A model generated the notes under the pieces. The model was given only the letters and a program-made list of their open reading frames with translations, made no database searches and had not been told where the DNA came from. Shown here piece after piece: positions 9,301-16,855 of a stretch of DNA of 64,000 nucleotides; position 1 is the first letter of the stretch; each line of letters starts with the position of its first letter. Source of the stretch: Collinsella tanakaei YIT 12063 (GTDB taxonomy: Bacteria; Actinomycetota; Coriobacteriia; Coriobacteriales; Coriobacteriaceae); the NCBI RefSeq assembly GCF_000225705.1, contig NZ_JH126469.1:172567-236566 (forward strand). The letters are read 5' to 3'. The position numbers were made by a program, and so were the translations under genes.

Positions 9301-10427
9301 TTGACCGTTCGTGGAAGGTGGCACCCAAGGCGGGGCTTTCTGCGGGCTCGTACAGGACCACGCTTCGCGTCGCCTATCGTGGCTCTCATGATTCGTCGCG
9401 CCGCGAGCTCGAGATCCCTGTGGAGATCGAGGTTGCTGCAAAGCCGGTAAAGGTGAAAGTTGAGTTTGAAAAGGTTGATGCGACATCGGTGAGGCTGCAT
9501 GCCGCGGTGAGCGGTGCGGAAGGCGTTGATTATCGCATCCAGTACGCTTTGTGTGAGAAGAACGAGAGGCCGTCTTCCGTTCTTGCTCTTGCAGTAGAGG
9601 ACGAGCAGGTTCAGGGCAACCCGTTGAACGCGTGGACCGATGACCCCCTCTTCAGCGGTCTTACTCCGGGAGCCACGTACTACGCGTTCGCGCGGGTGCT
9701 GGGTATTTCCGGTGTGGACGAGGAAGAGTCGACGGGTAGCTCCCAGCTTGTTGTCGAGGACGCCGATGGGGGAGATGCCGATAGCGAACAGGGCAACGGC
9801 TCTGGTGGTTCGGGTTCTGGAGGCGGCTCCGACAACGGGTCTGATAACGGATCTGACAATGGCTCAGGTAACGGGTCCGACAACGGGCCTGATAACGGCT
9901 CTGGCGATTTGGACAACGGGTCGGGAAACGGCAACGAATCGGGAGATGACAACGACGGGGGTTCGAGCGACGGGTCTAATAGCGGCTCTGATAACGGGTT
10001 CGGAGACGGCTCTAACGGCGGTACCGACGGCGGGGCCGAAGACGGCTCCGGCGAAGACTCGGGCGATGACGAAGACGCTCCCGGCATTGACGGGCCGGAT
10101 GCTCCAGAAGATGAGGGCAGCGGGCAGGAATCCCCCGATACCGGAGCGGGAGACAGCCAGGAGGAAGATCAAGAGGGTCCGGATGACGACGATCGTCCGG
10201 GCGGCGGCCAAGCGGGAGAAGCAGCCGAAGATGAGGACGCGGGCAGCACGTCCGAAGAGTTGGAGTCGGCTACGCATCCTGACCTGGGCTCTGCGCACTC
10301 CGCGCTCCCCACAACGGGAGATGTCGCGCCTGTCTCCTTGGTCGCCCTTCTAACGGTGGGCGTTGCCAGCATCATTGCGGGGGCGGCTTTGCGTCTTCGT
10401 CAGCACGGCGGGGCCTCCAAGCGCTAG
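6312..10427 (+). CDS. LPTTG-anchored multidomain surface protein with F5/8-like domain
   Basis: A 1371-residue secreted wall protein. A long signal peptide (hydrophobic core about 28-50, ending HAHAAA) is followed by a large helical region. A GGVCGALAKTF stretch with Cys385 and His411 (GQPGHAATL) resembles a transglutaminase-like cysteine fold. A discoidin/F5-8 type C-like carbohydrate-binding domain spans about 781-932, then an Ig-like domain (about 940-1040) and an Fn3-like domain (about 1045-1150). Residues 1160-1246 are a Ser/Asp/Asn/Gly repeat stalk, followed by an acidic stretch, the sortase motif LPTTG at 1332-1336, a membrane segment and a basic tail. RBS AAGGAA precedes the ATG. Likely binds or modifies host or dietary glycoproteins; enzyme activity is unproven. 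Confidence 0.85.
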   Translation: MTTPDLHEGKGLVLPSSEPGFRTSVGVVKATLIAASIATAAVAVPVLLMPSHAHAAASNAIQSLDSLDAAIRALGDASQLSAAASAGALSPEAERLVLQRELVRRAGFDGLTEYSDRSDAHKEFLTWFMGDLPALRYYITGGTVWTNSSKGPVSSDYITSLDILRRLREENHDDLERADADVHLRMMVAASLDVSGRSRLWTGDPGFVSDPLVRYRTLRIFRDDSRYRFKRDLFDNLPVETMRYVFENQITDAELPWLASYSLHRFSADDAKSEDSRLNAYSYIWYTGDYSANNGYSNAAFYDDALFSGPVTEMKPTDGAGKPPRTWAGGWKEKYRLEYDDANFPNALGQQFHIGCGDTSLVPGATQDKTKYHRLWMVFEKGGVCGALAKTFANLNGMVGVPSFVVGQPGHAATLTYELRANSSGKMVPTYRIQNDVSGWGRSKAPSAAHWQCGWGASSTSSDSGNYILYSQDALSDWDGYVRSLETRLLAGTFEGAAERAAIARASRGAQEINFDAIRMQIDVMAKNGTSATDWEVFAQGVAEDLAYYPLAMHDLIKEMEKRAGEESKVCLEAVRLAGLQRSSTVTSSQTVNSDACVRVAKQLMGEKDGSVATFSFDGEDALKIKLGEHLRGGGVPWKFSLDGGKTWTELTDGSYEYQLTEEQAELITAENNIMIQLIGVNTVNCIDILEGAKATLKCEANDRANRIYFFDGQVPKSGYQMKVDDGKWEPLDVTRTFEGDRVVKIRTAPSGATMGRVQCELSFTANEGEASLVPYEEMRVNSYSSSRDGAAMANRVIDGYYGPGNEFWITAKEPTANAWIVIDLGRERSISSIDYWRPKNLNTNGIPRWGRMTVTVSAAPDTGLPAGSAIDSSSFVEVGRYGSNGTSMAGWNDADLSRALQFPNGPIKARYFKIHLTDIYFSATLFDFWEAHEPGLEAPSITFGRVEAGYGSIAAQTVELSNTGKAKATIESVCLDSDDAFEIVEQGAQSIEAGAVDRSWKVAPKAGLSAGSYRTTLRVAYRGSHDSSRRELEIPVEIEVAAKPVKVKVEFEKVDATSVRLHAAVSGAEGVDYRIQYALCEKNERPSSVLALAVEDEQVQGNPLNAWTDDPLFSGLTPGATYYAFARVLGISGVDEEESTGSSQLVVEDADGGDADSEQGNGSGGSGSGGGSDNGSDNGSDNGSGNGSDNGPDNGSGDLDNGSGNGNESGDDNDGGSSDGSNSGSDNGFGDGSNGGTDGGAEDGSGEDSGDDEDAPGIDGPDAPEDEGSGQESPDTGAGDSQEEDQEGPDDDDRPGGGQAGEAAEDEDAGSTSEELESATHPDLGSAHSALPTTGDVAPVSLVALLTVGVASIIAGAALRLRQHGGASKR
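9795..10045 (+). repeat. Degenerate Ser-Asp-Asn-Gly coding repeat (wall-spanning stalk)
   Basis: Short in-frame units coding SDNGS, GSGNG and variants repeat for about 85 residues. They form the stalk before the sorting signal, as in Sdr-type proteins. Such tracts vary in length by slippage and are prone to assembly collapse. Confidence 0.85.
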
Positions 10428-10865
10428 GCATCGTCCAAATCTCATACATTCGATTGATCCCGCATCAATATACGAATGAGTCTTATGTCTTAAACGCCTG
10501 CGTGGGCTTGCCGTTTGCGGTGCCTGTGCAGGCGTTTGGCGTATATGGGCGCTTACGGAGCCGTGTGCTGGGGATGTTATCGAATGTAGCGATGCCGAGA
10601 TGGGGGTGACGCTAGGATTGGAGACGGCTTCCCAAATTCGGCAAGGCTATTGGGATGCTACGAACCGAGTAAAAGTTCACACCGGCGAGGGCGGGCAGAT
10701 GTATAGCACAACCAATTTAAAACCGTCATAATGGGTTGGTCTATGCCCTCGCCATGCGAGGATTTGCGTCCGGGCGGTATCGCCGCCTCCGCGGCGCATG
10801 AGGTACAGACAAGGGAGTTATGTGCGCGAAAGTATGCGCACCGCACAGAACAGGGAGGTGTATGG
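10428..10865. other. Intergenic region before hydrogenase operon
   Basis: About 440 bases with no convincing gene. Near the 5' side, CATTCG/CGAATG with nested ATTGAT/ATCAAT (10447-10478) and AAACGCCTGC/GCAGGCGTTT (10492-10501 with 10528-10537) form stems that may end the surface-protein transcript; neither has a good T tract. CATAAT at 10727-10732, inside an ACCAA/TTGGT dyad, is a possible minus 10 for the hydrogenase. Promoter assignment is weak. Confidence 0.45.
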
Positions 10866-12239
10866 ATGGTTACTGATCATCAGATGCAGGACATGACGCT
10901 TGCCGAACGTCTGGAGGCGCACGGGTTCACCCGCCGCGATTTCCTCAAGTATTGCGGCAGCCTCGCGGTCCTTCTTGGCATGTCCGCTACGGCGGCGCCC
11001 AAGATTGCCCAGGCGCTGGAAACGGGAAAGAAATCCGGAAAGCTTCTGCCCGTGATCTGGATGGAGGGCGGATCGTGCTCGGGGTGCACCGAGGCGCTCG
11101 CCCAGACAAACACGCCGGACATTCCGCAGTTGGTGCTGGAGTCTATCTCGCTGAACTATAGCGAGACGCTGTCCGCGGCGGCAGGCCATTCAATGGAGCA
11201 GGCTCGTCGCGATACCATCGAGGCGGGTGGATATGTTCTCATCTATGAGGGCGCTGTCCCCACTGCTTTTGATGGCAACGTTTTGATGGTCGGTGGCGAA
11301 AAGGGTATCGACTCCCTTATGGAGACCGCCGAGCATGCCGATGCCGTGATCGCGCTTGGCTCGTGCGCTTGCGACGGCGGTTGGATGGCCGCTCGCCCCA
11401 ACGACGCGCATGCCATGGGCGTTCAGAAATTCCTTTCCGAGCAGGGAATCTCCACCCCGGTGGTCAACATTCCGTGCTGCCCGGCTAACCCCGAGTGGCT
11501 GGTCGCCGTCATTGTGGAGTACACGCTGATGGGCCGCCTGCCCAAGCTCAATAGCAAGAACCAGCCCGCCGCGCTGTTCAACCAGACCGTTCATGACAAC
11601 TGCCCGCGCCGCGGACACTTTGAGAACGGCGAGTTTGTCTATCAGTTTGGCAGCGCGGAGGAGGCTAAGGGCTACTGCCTGTATCCGCTGGGTTGCCGTG
11701 GTCCGCAGACCTTTACCGTTTGCCCGGTGACGCGCTGGAACCAGTCGGTTTCCTGGTGCGTGGAGTCCGGCGCCCCGTGCATTGGCTGCGGCGTCATCAA
11801 TCCCATGCATCCGCAGCGCAACTGGGTGGACGAGAACACGCCGTTCCTCAAGCGCCATCGCAACATTTCGCTGGGAGATTTTCACTTCCAGCCCCCGCTG
11901 GCGGCAGCCGCGTGCACGGGTCTTATTGTTGCCGTGCTGGTTGTCCACGGCGTCGGCATGAAGCTGACCGGCCGCGTCGACGGCGGTGCGGACTTCGAGG
12001 CGGAGCGCCGCTGGGACGTCAAGCACGGCACCGAGCAGGCGCACCAGGCTGGCGAGCGCGCGGCCAAGCTCTATGACGAGCTGGACGAGCGCGGCCTGGA
12101 GCCCAAGAACATCGACCGTTTGAAGAAGAAGCGCGCCGCTAAGAAGGCCGCCCACGAGGCTGCCGAGGCCGCTGAGATCGAAAAGCGCCGCGGATCCTCG
12201 TCCGCAGGCGAATCCACCGAGAAGGGAGGCGATGAGTAA
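10866..12239 (+). CDS. [NiFe] hydrogenase small subunit, Tat-exported, with long C-terminal tail
   Basis: A 457-residue small subunit that carries the iron-sulfur relay. A twin-arginine signal TRRDFLK has its arginines at 23-24. The proximal cluster motif GGSCSGCTEA has Cys71 and Cys74; further cluster cysteines lie in GSCAC, IPCCP, GYCLYPLGC, TVCPVTRWN and APCIGCG. Extra cysteines of the O2-tolerant group are not at their usual places. A C-terminal membrane anchor (about 343-365) is followed by about 90 charged residues rich in Lys, Glu and Ala, far longer than usual. The ATG at 10866 has AGGGAGG seven bases upstream. The stop overlaps the next start (TAATG). Resembles the Coriobacteria-type group 1 uptake enzymes. 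Confidence 0.95.
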   Translation: MVTDHQMQDMTLAERLEAHGFTRRDFLKYCGSLAVLLGMSATAAPKIAQALETGKKSGKLLPVIWMEGGSCSGCTEALAQTNTPDIPQLVLESISLNYSETLSAAAGHSMEQARRDTIEAGGYVLIYEGAVPTAFDGNVLMVGGEKGIDSLMETAEHADAVIALGSCACDGGWMAARPNDAHAMGVQKFLSEQGISTPVVNIPCCPANPEWLVAVIVEYTLMGRLPKLNSKNQPAALFNQTVHDNCPRRGHFENGEFVYQFGSAEEAKGYCLYPLGCRGPQTFTVCPVTRWNQSVSWCVESGAPCIGCGVINPMHPQRNWVDENTPFLKRHRNISLGDFHFQPPLAAAACTGLIVAVLVVHGVGMKLTGRVDGGADFEAERRWDVKHGTEQAHQAGERAAKLYDELDERGLEPKNIDRLKKKRAAKKAAHEAAEAAEIEKRRGSSSAGESTEKGGDE

Positions 12240-13903
12240 TGGCTCGCTCTGTTGTCGATCCCATTACCCGTATCGAAGGACACCTCTCTATCGAGATGGA
12301 GGTCGAGGACGGCAAGGTCACCGAGGCATGGAGCTGCGGCAACCTGTACCGCGGCCTTGAGAACGCGCTTGTGGGCCGCACACCCTATGATGCCGCGCTT
12401 ATTTCCGAGCGCATCTGCGGCGTCTGCCCCGTGTCGCATGTGCACGCGTCGTGCTTCGCTGCCGAGGACGCCTACGGCATCAAGATCCCCAGCGCCGCGC
12501 GACTGATCCGCAACCTTTCCGAGGGCGGTCAGATCCTGCACTCCACCATCTTGTGGTTCTACAACCTGGCGGGTCTGGATTACATCAATCCGCTGGATGC
12601 CGTGAACGCCAACCCTGCCGACGCCTACGAGGTCTGCCGCAAGTACGGTACCGCCGGTGCCGACTTCGAGGGCTTGTCCGCCCGTCTCAAGGCGTTTGCC
12701 GAGAACGGCCAGCTGTCGATCTTCTCCGGCAACTGGTTTGATTGCAAGGATGCCGACGGCTCCTCTGCGTTCCACCTTACGCCCGCCGAGAACCTGGTTG
12801 GCACCGCCCACTACTTCGAGGGCATCGACTACCAGGCCAAGGCGTCGCAGATCTGCGCCATCATCGGCGGCAAGATGCCCCACGTTATGACATCCATCCC
12901 CGGCGGCACCTCCTTTGTGCCCACGCCGGAGAAGCTGGACGAGATCATCTTCCGTATCCGCGAGCTTAAGACGTGGATTCAGGGGACTATGATCCCGGAC
13001 ATGTTCATGATCGTTGAGAAGTATCCCAACCTGGTGGGCATGGGCAAGGGCGAGGGCCGCTTTGTTTCCTTTGGCGTTTTGGACGATGAAAGCCGCGAGC
13101 TCAACTGTCGCTACCTGCCCGCCGGCATGGTGACGCTCAACGAGGACGGCACCATGACCATTGCCAACGTGGATGCGAGCCTGATCACCGAGGACGTGAC
13201 CCATGCGTTCTACGAGAACCATGCGCCCCTCAACCCGGTCGACGGCGTGACGCGCCCCATGTGGCCCAAGGACGGCAAGAACTTTAGCAACAAGTACACC
13301 TGGTGCAAGGCGCCTCGCTACGACGGCGAGGCCTATGAGGCAGGCGGCATCTCCCGTATGCTGGCGGCCTACGTGCGCGGCGTTGAGCCCGTGGTGAAGC
13401 TGATGGACGATGCCCTGGCAAAGACCGGTCTTACCATGGCGCAGCTGGACTGCGTCGCCGGCCGCCTGCTGGCCCGCGTGCTTGAGGCAGACTACGTCTG
13501 CGACGTCATGGAGCAGAATTTCAACGAGCTGGTCCAGCTGATGGCGGACGACAAGGCGGAGTACTACACGCCCGCTGCCCGCACCACCGGCGAGGGCCTG
13601 GGTCTGTGGGAGGCTCCGCGCGGCGCCCTGCTGCATACCGAGAAGGTCGAGAACGACGTGGTGACCCATTACCAGGAGATCATCCCGTCTACTTGGAACC
13701 TGTCTCCCACCGATGGCAAGGGCAACCCCGGTCCGCTGGAGCACATGCTGCTGGGCACCACGGTCACCGATATCGACAAGCCGCTTGACGCGGTTCGCAT
13801 CGTCCACAGCGTGGACCCCTGCACCGCGTGCGCCTGCCATGTGACCGAGCCCGCCACGGGCAAGAGCTTCCATACCGTCACGTCTCCCTGGGGGGTGATG
13901 TAA
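12239..13903 (+). CDS. [NiFe] hydrogenase large subunit
   Basis: A 554-residue catalytic subunit. Nickel-iron ligands are Cys60 and Cys63 in RICGVCPVSH and Cys528 and Cys531 in DPCTACACH, ending at His534. Residues 535-554 form the C-terminal peptide normally removed by a maturation protease after nickel insertion; a candidate protease is encoded at 14829-15605. The enzyme splits hydrogen outside the membrane and passes electrons through the small subunit to the cytochrome b encoded next. Start and stop are coupled to both neighbours with no gaps. Hyp maturation genes are not in the window. Confidence 0.97.
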   Translation: MARSVVDPITRIEGHLSIEMEVEDGKVTEAWSCGNLYRGLENALVGRTPYDAALISERICGVCPVSHVHASCFAAEDAYGIKIPSAARLIRNLSEGGQILHSTILWFYNLAGLDYINPLDAVNANPADAYEVCRKYGTAGADFEGLSARLKAFAENGQLSIFSGNWFDCKDADGSSAFHLTPAENLVGTAHYFEGIDYQAKASQICAIIGGKMPHVMTSIPGGTSFVPTPEKLDEIIFRIRELKTWIQGTMIPDMFMIVEKYPNLVGMGKGEGRFVSFGVLDDESRELNCRYLPAGMVTLNEDGTMTIANVDASLITEDVTHAFYENHAPLNPVDGVTRPMWPKDGKNFSNKYTWCKAPRYDGEAYEAGGISRMLAAYVRGVEPVVKLMDDALAKTGLTMAQLDCVAGRLLARVLEADYVCDVMEQNFNELVQLMADDKAEYYTPAARTTGEGLGLWEAPRGALLHTEKVENDVVTHYQEIIPSTWNLSPTDGKGNPGPLEHMLLGTTVTDIDKPLDAVRIVHSVDPCTACACHVTEPATGKSFHTVTSPWGVM

Positions 13904-14707
13904 ATGGCGCATATGGCCCACTACCGCGAGGCGCATCCGCTGCCCTTTGTGGTGACCCACTGGGTCAACCTGGTCGCTATGATCTTCTTGATCTTCACGG
14001 GTTTCTACATCCACTACCCGCTCTTTGGCGGCGTGATGACCATGGCTCGCGGCCTGCACATCTTCTGCGGCATCGTTTTGCTTATCAACTGCGTGGTCCG
14101 TATGGTGCTGGCGTTCTTCATCAAGAGCGCTCCGGCGCCGGGTACCCGCGAGCTTGTTCCGGACTACAAGACGTGGCTGCCCCAGCGCGATAACAAGCAC
14201 CAGCTGTGGGCATGGATCAGCTACTATCTGTTCCTGCGCAAGGAGCACCCCATCGCGGCTAAGCTGGGCGTTCCGCAAAAGATCGTCTACCTGCTTATTC
14301 CGCTGCTGATCTTCTTTACGGGCTACACGGGATTCTGCCTGTGGGGCACCACCGCCGGCTGGCCCATCTTCGAGGTTGGACTCAACTTCATGGGCGGCGC
14401 TATGAAGGTGCGCATCCTGCATTACTTCATGATGTGGTGCTTCCTGGTGTTCATGTGCATCCACGTGTACCTGTCGCTGATCGAGGGCGTATCCCCCGCG
14501 ACGTTGATCTTCTTCTGGAAAGAGACGCCGGGCCTGGTCTACGATCCCGAGACCATGAACATCGTCGGTTTCGATGGCATGGGCAAGGAGCCGGATTGCG
14601 GCGAGACCTTCAAGAGCGAAGAGCGCGCCGCCGTCGACCGAGCTCGCGTGGTCGAGCACGAGGCCATCAGCACGGGCGATGCCCAGCACAACGGCTTTGA
14701 GAAATAG
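13904..14707 (+). CDS. Hydrogenase membrane cytochrome b subunit
   Basis: A 267-residue integral membrane protein of the HyaC/HupC type, which anchors the hydrogenase and passes electrons to menaquinone. Four hydrophobic segments are visible (about 14-34, 46-70, 125-150, 167-190). Candidate haem-ligand histidines lie in VVTHWVNL, ARGLHIFCG and RILHYFMMW with CIHVYL. The ATG abuts the stop of the large subunit. The tail after the last helix is hydrophilic and about 70 residues long. A terminator follows, closing the structural operon. Confidence 0.92.
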   Translation: MAHMAHYREAHPLPFVVTHWVNLVAMIFLIFTGFYIHYPLFGGVMTMARGLHIFCGIVLLINCVVRMVLAFFIKSAPAPGTRELVPDYKTWLPQRDNKHQLWAWISYYLFLRKEHPIAAKLGVPQKIVYLLIPLLIFFTGYTGFCLWGTTAGWPIFEVGLNFMGGAMKVRILHYFMMWCFLVFMCIHVYLSLIEGVSPATLIFFWKETPGLVYDPETMNIVGFDGMGKEPDCGETFKSEERAAVDRARVVEHEAISTGDAQHNGFEK

Positions 14708-14744
14708 CGTGTCTCACCGCGTTTCATGTGGATGAGGACAAATA

Positions 14745-14776
14745 AGGGCTTCGGCACGTGCGCCGGGGCCCTTTTT
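14745..14776 (+). terminator. Terminator between hydrogenase structural genes and protease
   Basis: An 11-bp stem (AGGGCTTCGGC with GCCGGGGCCCT, two G-U pairs), a 6-base loop and five T residues. It should lower or separate expression of the downstream protease. Confidence 0.8.
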
Positions 14777-14828
14777 CCTGGCGCGGTACGGTAAGCTGGC
14801 AGCGTTTGAGAAGAGGTGCGTGGATAAG

Positions 14829-15605
14829 ATGGAGGCTGAAGTGTATGGGGGCGATGCTCCGGAAGAGCCCATGGCGACGGATGCGGAGGCTGTGATGGCG
14901 GTGCCGGCGGCGGCGAGCGCGCCCCGCATCGCGATTATTTGCGTGGGGAATGAATATCAGTTGGATGATGGCTTTGGTCCGGCGGTGGCGCGCTATCTGG
15001 ATGATCGCTATCGGTTTCCCTTGGGCGTGACGGTGCTCGACCGCGCCGTTATGGGCTATGGTATCGTCTCTGATCTCAAGGAGTGCGACGTTGCGGTGGT
15101 GGTCGATGCGCTCGACGGCACGGGCGCGGCGCCGGGAACCATCTTTTCCTTTGACCCTGCGGACATGAGAGTGTCTACCGGCAAAACGTCCCTTCATGAG
15201 GTGCGCTTTGCAGATGTGCTGGCGGCGGCGACCTTTATGGGCGTTGCGTGCACGGGCCACTGCTTTGGCGTGCAAGTGGTCGACATGGGTACGGGTGCGT
15301 TGGAGCGCGGACTGTCCCTGCAGGTGCAGGCGGCCGTTGGCCCGGTGGCGCGCATGGTTGTGCGGTATCTCGAGCGGGCATATGGGATCGAAGCCGTTGA
15401 TCGCTGGCGCGAGGCGGGAGACACGCGCGCCAAGCTAGCCAACCCTCACGACTATATGAAGGATGCCTTGGAAGCGGCGGGGATTGATGCGGCGGAACGC
15501 CCAGACAAGGCGCAGCAGCTTTTGGATCTGGCGTACCCGGGCATGCCAGATTATGAAGCGGACGATGCCATTGGCCGCTGCCTTGCCTCCTTGCCAAGTG
15601 AGTGA
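14829..15605 (+). CDS. Hydrogenase maturation protease (HyaD/HybD family)
   Basis: A 258-residue protein with the nickel-dependent endopeptidase fold that trims the large-subunit C-terminus. CVGNEYQLDDGFG matches the family GNxLxxDDG motif with its metal-binding acid, VVVDALDG carries the second acid, and TGHCFGVQ sits where family histidines lie. Residues 1-35 (Ala/Glu/Pro-rich) and about 180-258 extend beyond the roughly 160-residue core, so it is larger than E. coli HyaD or HybD. The ATG at 14829 is chosen for its spacing from AGAGGTG (14812-14818); a GTG at 14820 is too close. The terminator just upstream suggests separate or reduced transcription. Confidence 0.88.
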   Translation: MEAEVYGGDAPEEPMATDAEAVMAVPAAASAPRIAIICVGNEYQLDDGFGPAVARYLDDRYRFPLGVTVLDRAVMGYGIVSDLKECDVAVVVDALDGTGAAPGTIFSFDPADMRVSTGKTSLHEVRFADVLAAATFMGVACTGHCFGVQVVDMGTGALERGLSLQVQAAVGPVARMVVRYLERAYGIEAVDRWREAGDTRAKLANPHDYMKDALEAAGIDAAERPDKAQQLLDLAYPGMPDYEADDAIGRCLASLPSE

Positions 15606-15680
15606 ATGGCTCGGTGTCCCAGGGGGTATACCTAGAGAACCCTCTTTTACCGCGCATGCCTCGTCATAAGGAGGCATCGC

Positions 15681-16157
15681 ATGAATCTGTTTATCGAAAC
15701 GCCCCAGCGCGCTGCAGAACGCCTTGAGCGCGAGCGGCGCTACGTGCGCGCCGCCGCTCCGGCTCGCGATATCGCTCGCGTGCAGGATAGCGCGGCGTCG
15801 ACCATGGCCGCTTCGCTTGATTTGGATGAGCCGGACTCCGTTGCCCGGCATCGTCCCGGCAATCGGTCTTATGCCGCCCAGCCGCGCGCCGTGCAGCCGT
15901 ATTCGGTTGCCCAGGACAGCTATCAGCGCGAGCTCGCGTTTGACAAGCAGCGAGCCCGCAGGCGCAAGGTGACCGGCATGCTCAAGATGGTGCTCTTTGT
16001 GCTGCTGCTCCCTGTAGCGCTTGTGGTGGTGTTTATCGCGGCGTACGCGCTGGCGTGCATTGCTAACGGCGCATCGCCCCAAGAACTTCTCGGGCTGCTG
16101 GGGGCGCTGCTAGAGCGCATGGGCGGCTTTGTGGCGGGGGCCCTTGCAGCGTCATGA
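15681..16157 (+). CDS. Small single-pass membrane protein, unknown function
   Basis: A 158-residue protein I do not recognise. Residues 1-100 are hydrophilic, rich in Arg and Ala, with a likely helical start. A strong membrane segment spans about 102-125 (LKMVLFVLLLPVALVVVFI), followed by a second, weaker hydrophobic part to the end. The positive cluster RARRRKV just before the helix predicts a cytosolic N-terminus. An excellent AAGGAGG precedes the ATG. It lies between the hydrogenase protease and another membrane protein; no functional link is visible. Confidence 0.7.
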   Translation: MNLFIETPQRAAERLERERRYVRAAAPARDIARVQDSAASTMAASLDLDEPDSVARHRPGNRSYAAQPRAVQPYSVAQDSYQRELAFDKQRARRRKVTGMLKMVLFVLLLPVALVVVFIAAYALACIANGASPQELLGLLGALLERMGGFVAGALAAS

Positions 16158-16225
16158 CCCGCACGGCCGCGCGCTGCTACACTGGGTTGCACGTATATGG
16201 GTCGCGGTATGGGAAAGCGTGGGTT

Positions 16226-16834
16226 ATGGCTAAGCGCGCAAAGAAAACGGGACACAAGGTAAGCAAGGTGGAGCGGATGGAGCAGGGCGCGCCGGCGCCA
16301 TCGCTCGAGCGTGCTGCTCGCGACACTCCGCGCGCCCGCCCCGGCATGAGGCTGGTTGGGTATTGCAAGGCTTGCCGCTGCTTTGTTGAGCTGGACAAGA
16401 GCCTTGCCGATCCCCACGGGCATCGGCGCCGCGACATGGCGATTATCATGGAGCTGCCCGTAGATAAGCCCATCTATCATATTCCCCAGTTCAATTGGGG
16501 GGCCTTTTTGATGCCGCCCATTTGGGGCGCTGGCCACGGGCAGGTGTTCGCGGTGGTGGTCTACCCCATGTGGCTCATGGTCGACAACCTGCTGTGGGCG
16601 GCGATTCACGGCCAGGCGAGCGTGTTGCTTGTCGCCTTGGCGCTTGCCGGAACGCTGGCGTTCATGTTCTTCTATGCGCGCATGGCGAACTATGTGGGCT
16701 ACATGCGCGTGCTCACCACCATGTCGCCAGATGAGTATTGCGCCGTGGAGCGCAAATGGACCATTGCCTGCGCCGGCGTCGCCGTGCTCATGGCGGTGTT
16801 CGCCACGTGGTATAACCTGGCTGTTCGCGTGTAG
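16226..16834 (+). CDS. Multi-pass membrane protein, DUF2628-like architecture
   Basis: A 202-residue protein. The basic start MAKRAKKTG is followed by a short cysteine motif CKACRCF (about 51-57), then FNWGAFLMPPIWGAGHG, which resembles proteins that place a WGAFL-PxxW motif before membrane helices. Three hydrophobic segments follow (about 105-130, 135-158, 178-200). Function unknown. The ATG at 16226 is the most natural start; the ribosome binding site is weak, and an internal ATG at about 16277 after GGTGGAGCG is an alternative. RmuC follows 21 bases later. Confidence 0.65.
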   Translation: MAKRAKKTGHKVSKVERMEQGAPAPSLERAARDTPRARPGMRLVGYCKACRCFVELDKSLADPHGHRRRDMAIIMELPVDKPIYHIPQFNWGAFLMPPIWGAGHGQVFAVVVYPMWLMVDNLLWAAIHGQASVLLVALALAGTLAFMFFYARMANYVGYMRVLTTMSPDEYCAVERKWTIACAGVAVLMAVFATWYNLAVRV

Positions 16835-16855
16835 GGGAAGAACGGAGAGGGGACG

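Noticed and set aside
9795..10045. Repeats in the surface-protein gene as a CRISPR-like array
   Set aside because: The units are in-frame degenerate codons for Ser, Asp, Asn and Gly with no spacers.
10453..10469. FNR/CRP-like site TTGAT-N5-ATCAA before the hydrogenase
   Set aside because: The spacer is five bases rather than four, and it lies about 400 bases upstream, inside a larger hairpin after the surface-protein gene.
10866..12239. O2-tolerant hydrogenase signature
   Set aside because: The extra cysteines around the proximal cluster are not at the characteristic positions; GGSCSGC is the standard form.
12071..14689. Open minus-strand frame of 872 codons across the hydrogenase genes
   Set aside because: It mirrors codons of the three certain genes on the plus strand in GC-rich DNA and shows no family motif or ribosome binding site.
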